DNA from: Vandiemenella viatica
Taxonomy: Eukaryota; Arthropoda; Insecta; Orthoptera; Morabidae
Direction of reading: 5' to 3'
Assembly (NCBI GenBank): GCA_031002005.1
Contig: JARYHS010009186.1
Span: 248,677,894 to 248,741,893, forward strand
Length of the DNA: 64,000 nt
The position numbers and the translations under genes are program-made. The notes below the pieces were generated by a model. The model was not told where the DNA came from and did not search any database. It worked only from the letters and a program-made list of their open reading frames with translations. Shown here piece by piece: positions 1 to 11,770 of this stretch. How positions within the stretch are numbered: position 1 is the first letter of the stretch; each line of letters begins with the position of its first letter.

Positions 1-282
1 ACATTTTTCAGATCAACTAGTTGCTAGTAAATTAATACTTAACACAGAAAACACTTAATTCAATTTGTTACAAAAAATAAAACATTATTGTATGTACTGT
101 TCCATACCTGTGTTCTTACATGGGAACAAAGTGAATATATCTAAGCAAATCTATATGTATCATTTTCAGGACTGTTTCATTTAATTTTACTGTGATAAGA
201 GTGGTTAAATTAGTATGGATTTTTTGTATGACTCCTCAATTTTTAATTTTCTCATAAATATCCTATTCATCTTTATATTTTT

Positions 283-345
283 AACCGACTTCAAAAAAAG
301 GAAGAGGTTCTCAATTCATCTGTGTATATATATATATATATAATA
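283..345. repeat. Insect-type interspersed repeat tail plus TA microsatellite
   Basis: A short stretch containing ACCGACTTCAAAAAAAGG runs into a pure TA dinucleotide run at about 325-343. From memory, the ACCGACTTCAAAAAA motif is a recurrent end of interspersed repeats in many insect genomes. No coding potential is attached. The flanks (1-282 and 345-720) are AT-rich and I recognise nothing in them. Confidence 0.4.
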
Positions 346-719
346 ACACAAAGAGAAGGGAAAGATGGAAAGACAAAGGATAAAGAACGACGAGATAGGA
401 ACGAGCAAGACAACACAGAAGGAGGCCGTGGGACCGTTATAATAACAATGAGCAGGAAAAAGCTTTAAGGCAATAAAATTAAGGAAGGATAGGGAAATAT
501 GACCCAACACTTACCACAGATGAAGGCGGCTGGGACGACGAACAAAAAACAAACACAAGAGAAGCGCAATATTTCGGCCTACAGCAGCCTTAAACGTGCA
601 GAAGGTGAAGCACCAGGCACCGTCACATGTGTACACATAGACGGCCGACTGGTGAATATATATATTCAGCAATATCTTCGCCAATTTTGAACTGATTTAC
701 ATGAATTTCTTTTAGTGGC

Positions 720-2405
720 TAATGTATATCTCCAAAGTGGTCCCATATGAATTTGATTGAGAAACCACTCCTTCTGCTACTTTACATCCCTAAATTTGTA
801 TACATAACCCAATTTTTTATCCAATTTCGATAGAACTTTCGACATGTATAGTCAAAACTAAACAGAAAAATGCTGTCAACTTTTGGTTTGAAAAGAACTG
901 AACCCCTCTCCCCCATCCACCCCCTTAATTCTTGTCAGTGTTCTTTATACAAAGCTACAGTCAACACCATTTAACTGATTTCCATTAAAGTTGGCATATA
1001 CATGTACTTTTTAATGGAGATGATTTTTGACCAAAAAGAACAATAAACAACATCTCACCCTTTACACCCCTTAATTTTATACAAACCTACATTTATTATC
1101 TGATTTTGATTGAAGTTTGCACATGTATACTTTAAAATAAAGAGAAAAATCCTGTCAACATTTGGTCTGCCAAAGCCCAACCTCTCTCCCTCCTTCCAAC
1201 CCCTTAATTTTTGTTAATGTTCTCTATAAAAAGTTACAGTCAACACTGTTTGACCGATTACCATGAAAGTTGGCACTTATATGTATTTTTTTCACGAAGA
1301 AGGTTTGTGACCAAAACAATACAAAAACCACACCCTCTCCCCATTAAACTGCTTAATTTTTATACAAACCCACAGTTTTTATCCAGTTTAGAAAGAACTT
1401 AGTGCACTTTTACTATAAAACAAAGAGAAATAATGTCAACTTATGGTTTGGAAAAACTGAAACCCTCTCCCCGTTTCCACCCCTTGATTTTTGCCAATTT
1501 TTCGTTTAAAAAGCTACAATCAACACCATTTGACCGACCTTTATGAAAGTTGGCACATATATATATTTTTTTATGGAGACGATTTCTGACCAAAAAATTC
1601 AAAAACAACCCTAGCTCCTATTTTACATTCCTTAATATTTGTACATACCCACATTTTAATCCAATTTTGGTGGAACTTCGCATGTGTGTACTTTAAAACA
1701 AAGAGAAAAAGAAAAATACTGTCCACATTACTTTTAAAAAAACCCAAACCATACCCCCTTTCTACCCCTTTAATTATGGTCAGTGTTCTTTATATAATGC
1801 TACAGTTTCTATCCAATTTTGGAGGAAGTATGCACATGTATACTTCAAAACAAACAGAAAAATACTGTCTACATTTGGTTTAAAGAAGCCAAACCCCTTT
1901 CCCTCTTTCCATCCCCTTAATTTACAAAAAGGTACAGTTTCTATCCGATTCTGAAGGAAATTTGCACACGTATACATTAAAACATACAGAAAAATTGCCT
2001 TTAATTTTTGCTTGCAGAAGCCCAACTCCTCATCCCTTTTACCCCCACCCCTCCTAATTTCCAATGTTCTTTATAGATAGCCAGTTTTTATCAGATTTCA
2101 ATTAAACACTGCACCTGTATACTAAAAAACAAAGGGAAATATAGTGTCTACATTCTGTTTACAAAACCCAGCTGCTCACTCCCTTACCCCATTTAATTTT
2201 TGTTAAATGTTCTTTACACAAAGCTACAGTTTTTATCTGGTTTTGATGGAACTTTGCACATATAACAAAAACAAAAATACTGCCCACAATAAACTACTCT
2301 TCGTCTCTACACCCCTTATCTGTTTTTTATACATACCTACAGTTTTTATCTGATATTAATAGAAATTCACACACGTATACTTTAAATCAAACAGAAAAGA
2401 CAGTC
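720..2405. repeat. Degenerate tandem array with two alternating unit types
   Basis: About eleven diverged units share an anchor close to CCCCTTAATTTTT, at roughly 921, 1067, 1200, 1351, 1480, 1628, 1766, 1913, 2050, 2187 and 2311. In the first part the spacings alternate long and short (146, 133, 151, 129, 148, 138). The text also alternates: one type carries a GTTGGCAYATAYATGTA block and the next a GCACATGTATACTTTAAAA block. From about 1766 onward only the second type seems to be present. The array resumes briefly near 2838-2880 after a LINE insertion. Open frames here are short and shift register, so none is called as a gene. Confidence 0.8.
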
Positions 2406-2850
2406 TACATTTTAATTTTTTAATTTAATTTAATTGCAATGGAGCACAGGCTCCGGTGGCAATTTCCCTACACACCCATCTTCCCCCTATCCTGCACCTA
2501 CCTACATTTGCCCTCTACAAATTTTATCTTTAAATTCCTTCAAAGTTTTCAGGAAATTATTCATCATTTCTCTTGGTAACTCATTCCAATCCCTGACACC
2601 CTTACCTAAAAAAGAGAATCTTCCCACACCCTTGTGCCTGAAATCGAGTGCCAGCTTGTGGCCATGGTCATCTTTTCCCTTCCATGCACTACTTTTCATA
2701 CCCATTGCAATATCTTTCAATGCCTCATCGCCAGTATATGCCCTCTACACTCCCATGACCCTCCTCATCCTCCTCCTGTCTTGCAATGAATCCCATTCCA
2801 GCTCCTTTATCATCCCAATCCCTCTTCCCCTTTACCTCCACCCCTTTTAA
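2405..2850 (-). mobile_element. CR1-like LINE 3' end (family B) inserted in the tandem array
   Basis: Read on the minus strand, 2720-2502 encodes the C-terminal tail typical of CR1-like reverse transcriptases, with the hallmark GVRDWNELPREMM. A stop and a short 3' UTR follow, ending in an ATTAA-type microsatellite at about 2405-2435. The copy is 5'-truncated and lacks the endonuclease and RT core. The tandem array continues on its right side, so the LINE landed in the array. The same tail recurs near 27600, 31430, 34050, 36250, 39570 and 40310. This recurrence defines what is called family B here. Confidence 0.8.
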
Positions 2851-3324
2851 TTTCCAATGTTCTTTCCATAGTTTTAAATCCCGTCAAAATTAATTAAGCT
2901 ATTTTTAAGTCTTGACAGAAAATTCATAAAATAAATCTTTCCTAGTGTCTCAACATGTATGTCAGATTTCAACTTGGACCCCAAGCACTCACGTTGTGAA
3001 AACCAATTAAAAATCTATATTTTCTGTGTGATGCTGGAACAAACAGATATATTCAAGAGACAGATTTGTGAATGTGGTATGTATTAATGCCCAGGTGTTA
3101 CATGTTTCGATTATTGAGCAGCAGCTTTAACAGGTTGAAACGCAGCCTGTACAAAAATGTAAACTGACATTCCTTACTACAGCAGCCAATTCACCCCAGT
3201 CTGGAAGTTTTTGGGGTATATAAAGCCAGAAGTTTTTTGAAAGCAAGTGCTTTAATCACTGAGCTGCCTGGAAGTTCGCAAAATGATAACTGCTGCGGCA
3301 TATTTAAAATACAAAACAAACTAT

Positions 3325-4085
3325 AATACCACTAAAAATTTAATAATAAAATAATTGTTTTTTTTTAAATAATAATAATAAAAACCACCTTCAAAAAAAG
3401 CACAATTCAAATTTTAAAATAACTTTATACCTTGATAAGAAGAAACTAAATGTAAATGGACAATATTTTACATTACTGTTATTGAAATTTTTACATTAAT
3501 CAGTTATTTTTGGAGTCATTGCCAGCCAACGCAAGAAAAATAGACAGACAAAAACAATAATGAATAACAATAATACATAAAAAATCATGTTACTACTTAC
3601 CTACAATTAATGCTAGAAACATTTTTCAATAAAACTGAAACATACAGATGATACGCCGATATCATATTAACTGTAAAGCATTTACGGCATGATGCAGCCT
3701 ACAAACTGAAACTGTAGCAACAGAGATATGCCTGGACAACCAACGAGGTTGAGCCACAGATTAAAATAGTCTAATTTGTTTTCCTAGACTCTCTTCCTCA
3801 ATAACAATATCTGCCTCACTACATGCTGTAAAATAATTTGAATTTTTGTTTGCACTCCCCGTGTCGCCTCAAAAACCAGTAATTCGTTCATCGTGATGTG
3901 ACAGCTGGCACCGACTCCAAAAATAACTGATTAATTTAAAAATTTCAATAACAGTAATGTAAAATGTTGTCCATTTAGATTTACTTTCTTCTAAGCTAGG
4001 TATAAAGTTATTTTAAAATTTTAGTCTGCTGTTAATGAAGGCGGTTTTTATTTATTTTAAAACAATTATTTTAGCACTATTTCAG
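3325..4085. mobile_element. Non-autonomous element with ~190-bp terminal inverted repeats
   Basis: The left arm, about 3335-3527, is matched in inverted orientation by about 3905-4080. The shared text includes ATTACTGTTATTGAAATTTT and CAGTTATTTTTGGAGTC, with only scattered differences. The roughly 370-bp core has no open frame. The long arms and lack of coding capacity fit a foldback or long-TIR MITE. No clear target-site duplication was found, so the superfamily is unknown. It lies downstream of the last visible ankyrin exon on that gene's strand. Confidence 0.75.
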
Positions 4086-4175
4086 CCATCCATAATCCAT
4101 ATGTTATTTTTGTAATGAGCATCTACTTTTTACCCACACACTTTTTATAAATCTTTTTGTGTTCTATAAACCTTA

Positions 4176-4320
4176 TTAGGGAGCATCCATTAATTATGTG
4201 AGATCAAGTGGAGAGGAGGGGGGGGGGGAAGTCTGGAGAAATGTCACTGAATGTCACCAAGGGAGGTGGGGGCCCATATTTCAGAATAAGTACCTCACAC
4301 AATTAACTGATGCTCCCTTA
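4176..4320. mobile_element. MITE with ~27-bp inverted ends and TTA flanks
   Basis: GGGAGCATCCATTAATTATG at the left is mirrored by an inverted GGGAGCATCAGTTAATTGTG at the right, with TTA on both outer sides. The body is about 139 bp, G-rich and non-coding. Its ends resemble, loosely, those of the larger elements at 51197 and 56611 (GGGGGCnTTCAAGTATTACG), so they may belong to one broad family. Confidence 0.7.
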
Positions 4321-4714
4321 TAATCTTTTCTTGCAGTACATTAGTTACTGTGTCAGTATTTCCAAAATCTTATACTGCTGATGGGTTTATAACCAAAGAG
4401 TCCAATTTTCTTTTGTCTCCATATTTAATGATTATGATATATGCCATCTTTTTTCTTTATTATATCTGGTGAGTGAAACATCACTACTGCATTTTTAATC
4501 AAATTGTTTGACACCCATTATGTAAAATATACCTGTAAAGAAAATTCTATATTTGTGAAAATAGATTAACAGTGAAAGTGAGTACAAACAACACTGGTAA
4601 ACAGGAGAAATAAATTTCTTTTTAGTTGTAAAACTGTAGTAACTTCAGCTTCAATTAACACTTGCTTGTGAATAAAATTTTTAGTAGTGGCAACTAATAA
4701 CATGATTTTCTCAC

Positions 4715-4813
4715 CTCACTTTCTCCACTTATTACAGCATAGATGAGTGGAGTACTGTTAGCTTTATTTTTTGCATCAACCTGTACTCCACGGTCTATCA
4801 GGAACTTCACCAC
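4715..4813 (-). CDS. Ankyrin-repeat protein, internal exon (one repeat)
   Basis: This 99-bp minus-strand exon encodes exactly 33 codons and one ankyrin repeat: VVKFLIDRGVQVDAKN followed by a TPLIYAV core. It is bounded by an acceptor (TTGCTTCTACAG) and a GTGAGA donor, both phase 0. It joins in frame to the exon at 12588-12686, about 7.8 kb upstream on this strand, and the repeat register continues without a break. The donor implies at least one further exon to the left. None was recognised between 1 and 4700, so the gene may run out of the window. Ankyrin repeats are protein-binding scaffolds; the partner cannot be inferred. Confidence 0.75.
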
Positions 4814-5146
4814 CTGTAGAAGCAAAACAGTCAAATAATTTCTGTATAAAAATAATGAAAAAAGACTACAATCACTGTAACATCATTTGTAAGTTCCAGG
4901 ATGTAGCAGTACAGCTTATGGAATATCATGAACCTTCAATAACAAGACACATTTCATAAGAATTCAAAAATGTCAGCATTCTCATGTCTCACTTGTGACC
5001 ACTTAACATGCATCTCTACTACATCTAAACTGAAGGACCCACACCTATCAGTAGTGACATTTGGCAACCCAAGCGCAGTAGCAATACATATGGTTCATTC
5101 TTGTCAATGAATAGGCGAGCAGCTTAAGACAAGACATTCACTGATA
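4814..5146. other. Intronic sequence of the ankyrin gene, nothing recognised
   Basis: AT-rich intron sequence between the ankyrin exon at 4715-4813 and the pogo/Tigger-like element. No repeat family or open frame could be identified. Confidence 0.5.
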
Positions 5147-7211
5147 CAGTAGAGCAGGGGTTCCCAAATTCTTTCAGTTAACAGTGTGCTTATATGTTTA
5201 GTATTTTGTCACAGCGACCTTGTCTAAATATATATGAAATGATGCTAGTAAGGCATATAAAGTTAAACTTTTTTTTCAAATTATTTTTATAATATAATCA
5301 ACAGAATGTATGGAAATACGAAAGAGGAAAACATCCATTCATAACTTAGTCAATGTGATGTACAAACTTGGTGATCTATACACATTTTTTCCATCTGTGG
5401 GATAAGACCCAATACTGCTTTCCTCATTTCTTGCTACACACAGATTTTTGGGCAATATTTGACTCTTATTACAGCAATAGCTATAAATCCAGCTTCGCAA
5501 AAGGAATGAGCATTCTTAAAGCTTTTTGAGTTGGATATTCATTTTTGACCGATATCTAAAACCCCACCAAATCAAAACAAGCAAATTTTATTCTAAGACT
5601 TGTTTTAGGAGAGTTCAATGATATATTCTTCTTCTTGCAACGTGAATTCTGGTGGAGCTTGAGCATAGAAAGGTTCTTTGATCCACGCAAATGTTTCAGA
5701 AATATCTTCTTCTAAGTATTTTGTTGCCATTCACTGAGCTTTGAAAGGTGTTCCATGAAAAGAGAAAAGGCTTGTGAAACAATGATCACAAAATTGACCA
5801 TTTACTTCTGCATATCAGGCAAACAATCTTTAAGACTATCCTCAATTTTTCTTTTCCACAACTCAAGCTCTTTTCTAAATGCCACAGTTTTCTCCAAAAG
5901 TTTCAAGAAGTGCATGTCATTGCCTTGCAGAAATAAATTTGAGGCATGTAGTTTGTCAAACATATTTCACAATTATGCTGGTTTTAGCAAAAAGTCTGGT
6001 TTGTTAAGTACCTTGAGTTTGGATGATCTTCCTCTTGCAGAAAATAGAAATTATAGATAAAACTCGAATGCACGGGATAAAATAATTCCACCTGAAAGCC
6101 ATCATGATCTACAGTAATATACAAAGTCTGCATGGAATTCAGCTCCCATGTCAATACATAATTTTTTGGAACAATACAGCTTTCAATGGCCTGGTTTTTA
6201 TGTTGTTTCGTACGTCTTGACATGATATAACACAAAACTAAATTGACAACTCATTGAGATTTTTTCCTATGGATGATGCAATGAGTCCACAGGCTTAGCT
6301 GTGAATAAATGCCTGTAATCCACCATAGCCAGACATTGATTGAGCACCAGCAATACATCCACTGATTCACTTTTCCCAATCCAAATTATTTTCTGTTTTA
6401 AACTTGCCAAGCATCTCAAACAAGTCTTGAGCCTCTGTGCTTTCAATAATACCTTTGCAGAGCAGGACTTCAATGATAATATTATCATCCAGAAAGTGTA
6501 CATAGAAAATAAGGTGAGCATCTTAACGCCTTGCGGCACCTCTGCTTATGCCTCACAGTGCCACGGAGCACCTAGGTGCATGCTTTGGGAACCGTTGCAG
6601 TTGAGTGTCAATAATCCGAAAGTCAATTATCCGAAACGTCAATCATCCAAACAATTTTTTTTTTAAGAAGTGTTCACTATTTTACAGAAGTATCAACTTT
6701 GTTTCCAAGATTTACACCCTGGCACATGCTTTGTTCAGAAATTCTGCTAGAAAAAGGGTACAATGAGTATTACACCTTGTGTTTGTTATTGCACTATCAC
6801 TACAATATCCTTGTGACCAACCAAACATTGGCTTTGATGCTGAATGTTTGTTGTAACTGAGATGTGACAACAATTGTTTTGGTGTGCCAGTACATTTGAG
6901 TTTCTTTTAGAAATCTTAAATCCACCATTTTCTTCAAGTTCCTTTGTTATTGATTTGCTGTGTTGGTGAGTTCTGTTGACTTTAGTATCTTGCATCCAAC
7001 ATTATACATCCATAATAGCATCATGTTCATCTTCTAAAAAAAGGAATAAGTAAATGAATCTTTGGCTTATGATATGTAAAAATATAATGTCTGTAATGTA
7101 ATTTTAAAGGAAAAATAAAGACTATATAAACCAAAACTATACAAATCAAAAATCCAAACAAATTAATAATTTGAACCATCCCCAATCCCAATTAGTTCGG
7201 ATTATCAACTG
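5147..7211. mobile_element. Pogo/Tigger-like element split by a hAT insertion
   Basis: The left end is the 8 bp CAGTAGAG at 5147-5154. The rest resumes at 6598 with CAGTTGAGTGTCAATAATCC (the first 8 bp are the duplicated target). The right end at 7211 is the inverse of CAGTTGATAATCCGAACT. TA dinucleotides flank both outer ends (5145-5146 and 7212-7213), as expected for the Tc1/mariner/pogo group. Without the hAT insertion the element is about 620 bp and has no transposase, so it is non-autonomous. The short minus-strand frame inside (6995-6786) was not recognised. Confidence 0.75.
5155..6597 (-). mobile_element. hAT-superfamily element (ZBED-like), degenerate
   Basis: The ends are CAGGGGTTCCCAAA at the left and the inverse of CAACGGTTCCCAAA at the right. 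The flanks CAGTAGAG (5147-5154) and CAGTTGAG (6598-6605) are an 8-bp target duplication with one difference, the hAT hallmark. On the minus strand, broken frames resemble the domesticated hAT transposase group (ZBED5, GTF2IRD2 or ZMYM6-like). One stretch around 6390-6290 corresponds to the CTDG..SM.G block, and one around 5990-5830 contains LFLQGNDMHFLKLLEKTVAF. Stops and frameshifts make it a pseudogene. A second copy lies at 19070-19590 in a permuted order. Confidence 0.75.
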
Positions 7212-7254
7212 TACATGTCGACAACAAAAAATCAACTGTTCACTATATACTACT

Positions 7255-9237
7255 GTACTTTAATCTACATCTATATCTACATATCTACATCTACATCTAC
7301 ATATATACTCTGAAAATCACAAAACTGTGGGTGGCAGAGGGTGCTCAGCACCAAACCTAATCTCTTTGTTGTGCATTCCAATCCCTAATGGTATGAGGGA
7401 AAAAAGAATTCATATAAGAATCATTGCGGCACCTTATTTCTCTAATCTAATCTTTCCTGTCATTTGGGCTCAAATAGGTTGGTGGACGAAGTATTTCACT
7501 ACACTCGTGAGTGAAAGTGGGAGTACACATGTTTACCAATAAGTTTAAACAAGATGTGTGTCGTCTATCTACCAGAGACTCCCAGCCTAGTCTACTAATC
7601 AGTTCTGTGACGCTTTCATAAGGACTGTAGCAAGCGGTTACGAATCGAGCGGCTCTTCTCTGTACTTTCTCTATACTCTCAATCAACCCCTTATGAAACA
7701 GATCCCAGATGGCACAACAATAGTCCAAATGTGGACGCACAAGAGATTTGTACGCTACCTCCTTTGTTTGTTCATTACAATTTTTCAAGATTTGACCTAG
7801 GAACTGCAGCTAGAATTAGCTCTACCTACCAACATATTAATATGTAAGTCCCATTTCATGTTCCTTTGTACTGTTACTCCCAAATATTTCATAGAATCAA
7901 CCATATCAAAAACTGAACTGTTTGCCTCATATTTCTGAACAATCAGATTCTTTTTGTTATGCTCTTTGTCTTACACTTTTTACAATTTAGTGTGAGTTGC
8001 CACTCAGCGCACCATGCCAAACAATCGGCCAAATTCCTTACTTCCCTATAAATAATCACATCATCAGCAAACAATCTAAAAAAACTTTTCACTTTGTATC
8101 CGAGATCGTTTATAAAAATTAAGAAAAGAAGTGGTCCTATTACACTTCCTTGAGGTACACCGATGTAACATCTAGATAGAAGAACTTTCTCCTTCAACAA
8201 TGACATACTGCAATCGACCAGTTAGAAAATCCTTTATCCATTCACGAAGCTAATCCGATATACCGTTCGCTCGTAGCTTCGCTAAAAGGCGATTGTGTGG
8301 CACAGAGTCAAAAGCTTTCTGAAAATCTAAAATAAATTGCATCTACTTGTGAACCTGCATCAATAACTTTCATTATGTCATGTGTAAATAGGGCCAGCTG
8401 TGTTTCACGTGATCTTTTCTTCCGAAATCTGTGTTGATTTGTTGTAAGCAAATTATTTTTAGCTAGAAAATGCATTATGTTCGAGCATATAATATGCTCC
8501 ATAACTCTACTACAAACAGATGTTATACATATGGGATTGTAGTTTCCAGGATCGCTTTGATTACCTTTCTTGAAAATTGGAATTACTTTCACTATTTTCC
8601 AGTCTGAAGGTACTTTTCACTCTTCTAGGGATTTACTGAATATATAAGACAGAAATGGCCCGATTTCCGCCGCATACTCTGAAAATACTCTTACTAGAAT
8701 TCCATCTAGGCCAGGTGCTTTCCCCCACTTCAAGAGCTCTAATTGCTTTATGATACCTGCAGTATCTATTCGTAATGATTCCATCTCTAACTTGACATGA
8801 CGTGGGAAAACGGGAATGCTATCCTTATTTTCATCAGTAAATGAATTTTTGAATACAGTATTTAGTGCATTAGCTTTATCGTGGCTTTCATTAACCTCAG
8901 ACCCTTCACGAACTAGTGCTGGAATATTGCTGTTGGTACAACTGACTTTTCGAACATACGACCAGAATTTCTTTGGATTTTCTGCGAGACTCTTAGAGAG
9001 AGTGTTTGAATGAAAATCGTTGAAGGCCCCACGCATCACATTCTTCACACATCCTCTTAACTCAGTCAAGGTTTCTAAATCGCTGCAAGACCTCTTCCTC
9101 CTGTAGCGTGCGTGTATCCTCCTTTGTTTTTTGAGTAATCTTTTAACTTCGCATGGTGGATCATTCTCCCCATTTATGGCAAATTGCTTAGTCATTGTGT
9201 ACTTTATATATATATATTTATATAACTTTGATGGCAC
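7255..9237 (-). mobile_element. CR1-like LINE (family A), 5'-truncated, degenerate RT
   Basis: The minus strand carries a nearly collinear but frame-broken LINE ORF2. At 9237-8617 is the endonuclease-RT linker and RT start (KAPGLDGILVRVFSEYAAEI). At 8592-8308 are the VIPIFKKGNQSDPGNYNPI and QHRFRKKRSRETQLAL blocks. At 8206-7943 is GVPQGSVIGPLLFLIFINDL plus the catalytic FADD (FRLFADDVIIY). At 7788-7447 is the thumb, with YKSLVRPHLDYCCAIWD. The 3' end is a TAGATG-type microsatellite at about 7255-7310. The endonuclease domain is missing. Other family A fragments lie at 17465-18310, 27318-27560 and 33140-33290. Confidence 0.9.
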
Positions 9238-9469
9238 TGTTAGTTAATGGTTTAGCTCTATTTCATTTTAAAATCATCTAGGAAATAAGTTCCACTATCT
9301 TTTAGAAATACAGTAATGGGCATATTATTCTGTGACTGTACATCTACTGGTACTAATGAGTTTGCTGTAAGCTGACTCCTTTCCTTATCCTACAGATTCA
9401 GACTCTTATACTGATGGCTACTGAAAATAACTGTATTGTATCAAATCTATGGACCCTGATTAGCATAGG

Positions 9470-9725
9470 TGGACAGACTTACACATTGCGCTTCACGTCG
9501 TGGCCAACTAACCTAACCCACTAATCCTGTCGGGTATAGGGGACCTATAGTTTTACGAGCAATCCGAACCACAGAAGCATTCTGGCGTATTTCTCATTAC
9601 ACAGCAAGCTGTATGCATGGTGAAGGTCATGTCAAGAGCCTTCTAAATTCCAGCTGAGATTGAGATTCGAACTGTGGACCTATCTATCACCAGACAGACA
9701 TCTTTACCACTCAGCCCCCACACCC
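9470..9725 (-). mobile_element. tRNA-derived SINE (second family)
   Basis: On the minus strand a tRNA-like head at 9722-9664 has a box A-like GGGCTGAGTGGTAAAG and a box B-like AGTTCGAATCTC about 40 bp later, the spacing of an RNA polymerase III promoter. The body to about 9470 is unrelated to the SINE family at 14623, 25878 and 59363. The body length is an estimate, since no clear tail or target duplication was found. It is not a functional tRNA gene because the acceptor stem does not close. Confidence 0.55.
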
Positions 9726-11370
9726 CAAGGCTAGAGATAACTCGATGAAAGTTTTCTGGAGCAAGAACAGAGAGGAATGGAGAAATTAGTAAAAACAATA
9801 CAAGAGCACAGTACAGTGGCACGCAAAATTTCCACAAAGACACCAGAATATAGACTGATAACCAACACTCAGTGAGCTATGGAACTGAGGGTGCACACTC
9901 TCACCTTCGGTGCATTCCCTTTCTAATATGGTTAAAACAGTGCTCCGCATCCACAAGTGCAGAACTGGGGCATGAAATTGTAATTCCTCTTCCACCAGTT
10001 TTAAAATGAAGGTGTAACGGAAGTTTTGTTTAGGCTGCACATATACATAATGGTTTACCTATACAGTAGGCCTGCAGAGGTTATCTGGAAAAGTATACCT
10101 GTAATGACAAAGAGCACATACACGAAATGGTAAACTGGAGGGATTCGATTCAGTCAATGAGACAGCGACCAAGTAAGGAGATGACAAAATCGTTTTGGTC
10201 AGGTTTATTGTTGGTAGTAAGGCATAATAAAAAGAAAAAGATTGGCATGTTAATAGGAATGAATTCACCTACAGAAAATTACTACAAGTATAAAGTTTAG
10301 AACTTAAGGATTGCTGTAATTACTTGAGGATGAATGAAGAAGTTTAGCAAAAATTGCTACAAAGTATGAAATAACAATACAATTATGAGAACTACTATTT
10401 CTCAACATCAAACATCGAGAGACTTCTTTAACTTATGTTTCTTCTTCTTTTTAGGCAAGTTAGGCTACTTCTCAAATTTTTAAGTTTTTTTACTACCTAC
10501 TTCTATGTAGCATTGGGCTGCAAATCCTTTAACTTTACAACCAATTTTTCATACATTGCATTTCTCTTCTCGGGATCAATATATTCTTTGCTTTTTATTT
10601 GCCACAGTCAAGGTATAGACATATATTTCAATAACTTTTCTATCACTTCATTATACCTCCACCATGACATCACAAAATTCATTAGGCCTAGTAAAATAAT
10701 GCCAAATAAACTCAATAAGCATAAACAATACAGAAATTTTCATCAATAAAACTTAACTGAACACTGTATAGGCATTCAATAAGCCAGATGCATGCAATGG
10801 TGAGCTTATTAGTGCAGGTTGAAAATACTGTTCTTTAATTCTTCTCCAGTCCCCTGTGCATGTCGCTACACCTGCACAGTTTTGCTGTCAAAGTTGACAT
10901 ACACTGTTATGTGTAAGCCCGGCCTTACATTGCAATATAAATAAATAGGTTATGTTTTCTCGTTATACGAAATTTGGCACATCGTCACTTAGATTAACAC
11001 CTTAGTGACTGTGTGGGTGTTTATTTTTACTTTTTTTTAAGGTCATTCAATAATAGTTGTAATTAATTGTTTGGTATTTCAATTTTGAACTTGCATGTAA
11101 AGTAATGGTGGTGGGTAAAACGGATGCTGTGCACGGTTATGTGCAGTGGTGTGATGTTGTGTTTGTCTCTCATATTAGTTGAACCGCGAACTCTGCACAG
11201 TTAATTTGTCAAAGATTATTTTGTTATTTGTTGGAAAATGCATCATCAGGTATCTCATTTAATTCATTTGTAAAATCATTAATGTTTTTCATTGTTGTTA
11301 AAAAATGAGGCAAAAAAAATCCTGAGGGTATTTCATTAAAACTATGAAGATATTATGAAAGAACTAGAAG
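9726..11370. other. Intronic AT-rich sequence, nothing recognised
   Basis: No open frame longer than about 100 codons and no repeat family was identified. The 104-codon plus-strand frame at 10435-10749 is low-complexity, phenylalanine-rich and without a recognisable domain, so it is not called as a gene. Confidence 0.5.
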
Positions 11371-11770
11371 GATATAAAAGCCTAAAGGAGCAGGTGAGGA
11401 TAATATTACTACAGATGTATTGAAGAAAGGTTTAAACAGTTTGTACCATATTATTTAGATTAGTTCAGGAGACCTGATGCTTATCAGAGGACTGCATAAG
11501 TGCCGAAGTAGTACCGGTCCACAAAGGAGGGTAGACAAATAGAGTTAGAAATTACAGGCCTATCTGTTTGACATCAGTGGTAGATGAGTTGATGCAGAGA
11601 ATGAAAGGCAACTATATCAGAAATTTCAGTGAGAAAAGAAACTGATTATTAAAACAGCAACATGGATTTAGGCATGGCTATTCAGGTGAATCTCACTGTG
11701 AGCACTTCGGATTAAATGGACGTGGAAAGCCAAATTGATTGTTTAGCATTGTTTAGCGTTCAATAGAGTG
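11370..11770 (+). mobile_element. CR1-like LINE fragment (RT start, family B type)
   Basis: Frame-broken plus-strand similarity to the first RT blocks: a VVPVHKGG-like motif, then NYRPICLTSVVDELM and a QHGFRHGYSGESHCEH block. These correspond to the region before the catalytic FADD. Stops interrupt the frame, and neither the catalytic core nor a 3' end follows. It lies within the intron between ankyrin exons 12588 and 4813 and opposes that gene. Confidence 0.75.

Noticed and set aside
1780..2064. 94-codon minus-strand frame as a protein
   Set aside because: It lies across tandem units and contains an internal duplication that follows the repeat period.
6605..6670. Repeated ATCCGAAA/ATCATCCAAAC motifs as a regulatory array
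   Set aside because: They are the sub-terminal part of the pogo/Tigger-like inverted end, mirrored at 7170-7211.
10435..10749. 104-codon frame as a membrane protein gene
   Set aside because: Hydrophobic and phenylalanine-rich composition is expected from T-rich intron sequence. No splice context or domain supports it.
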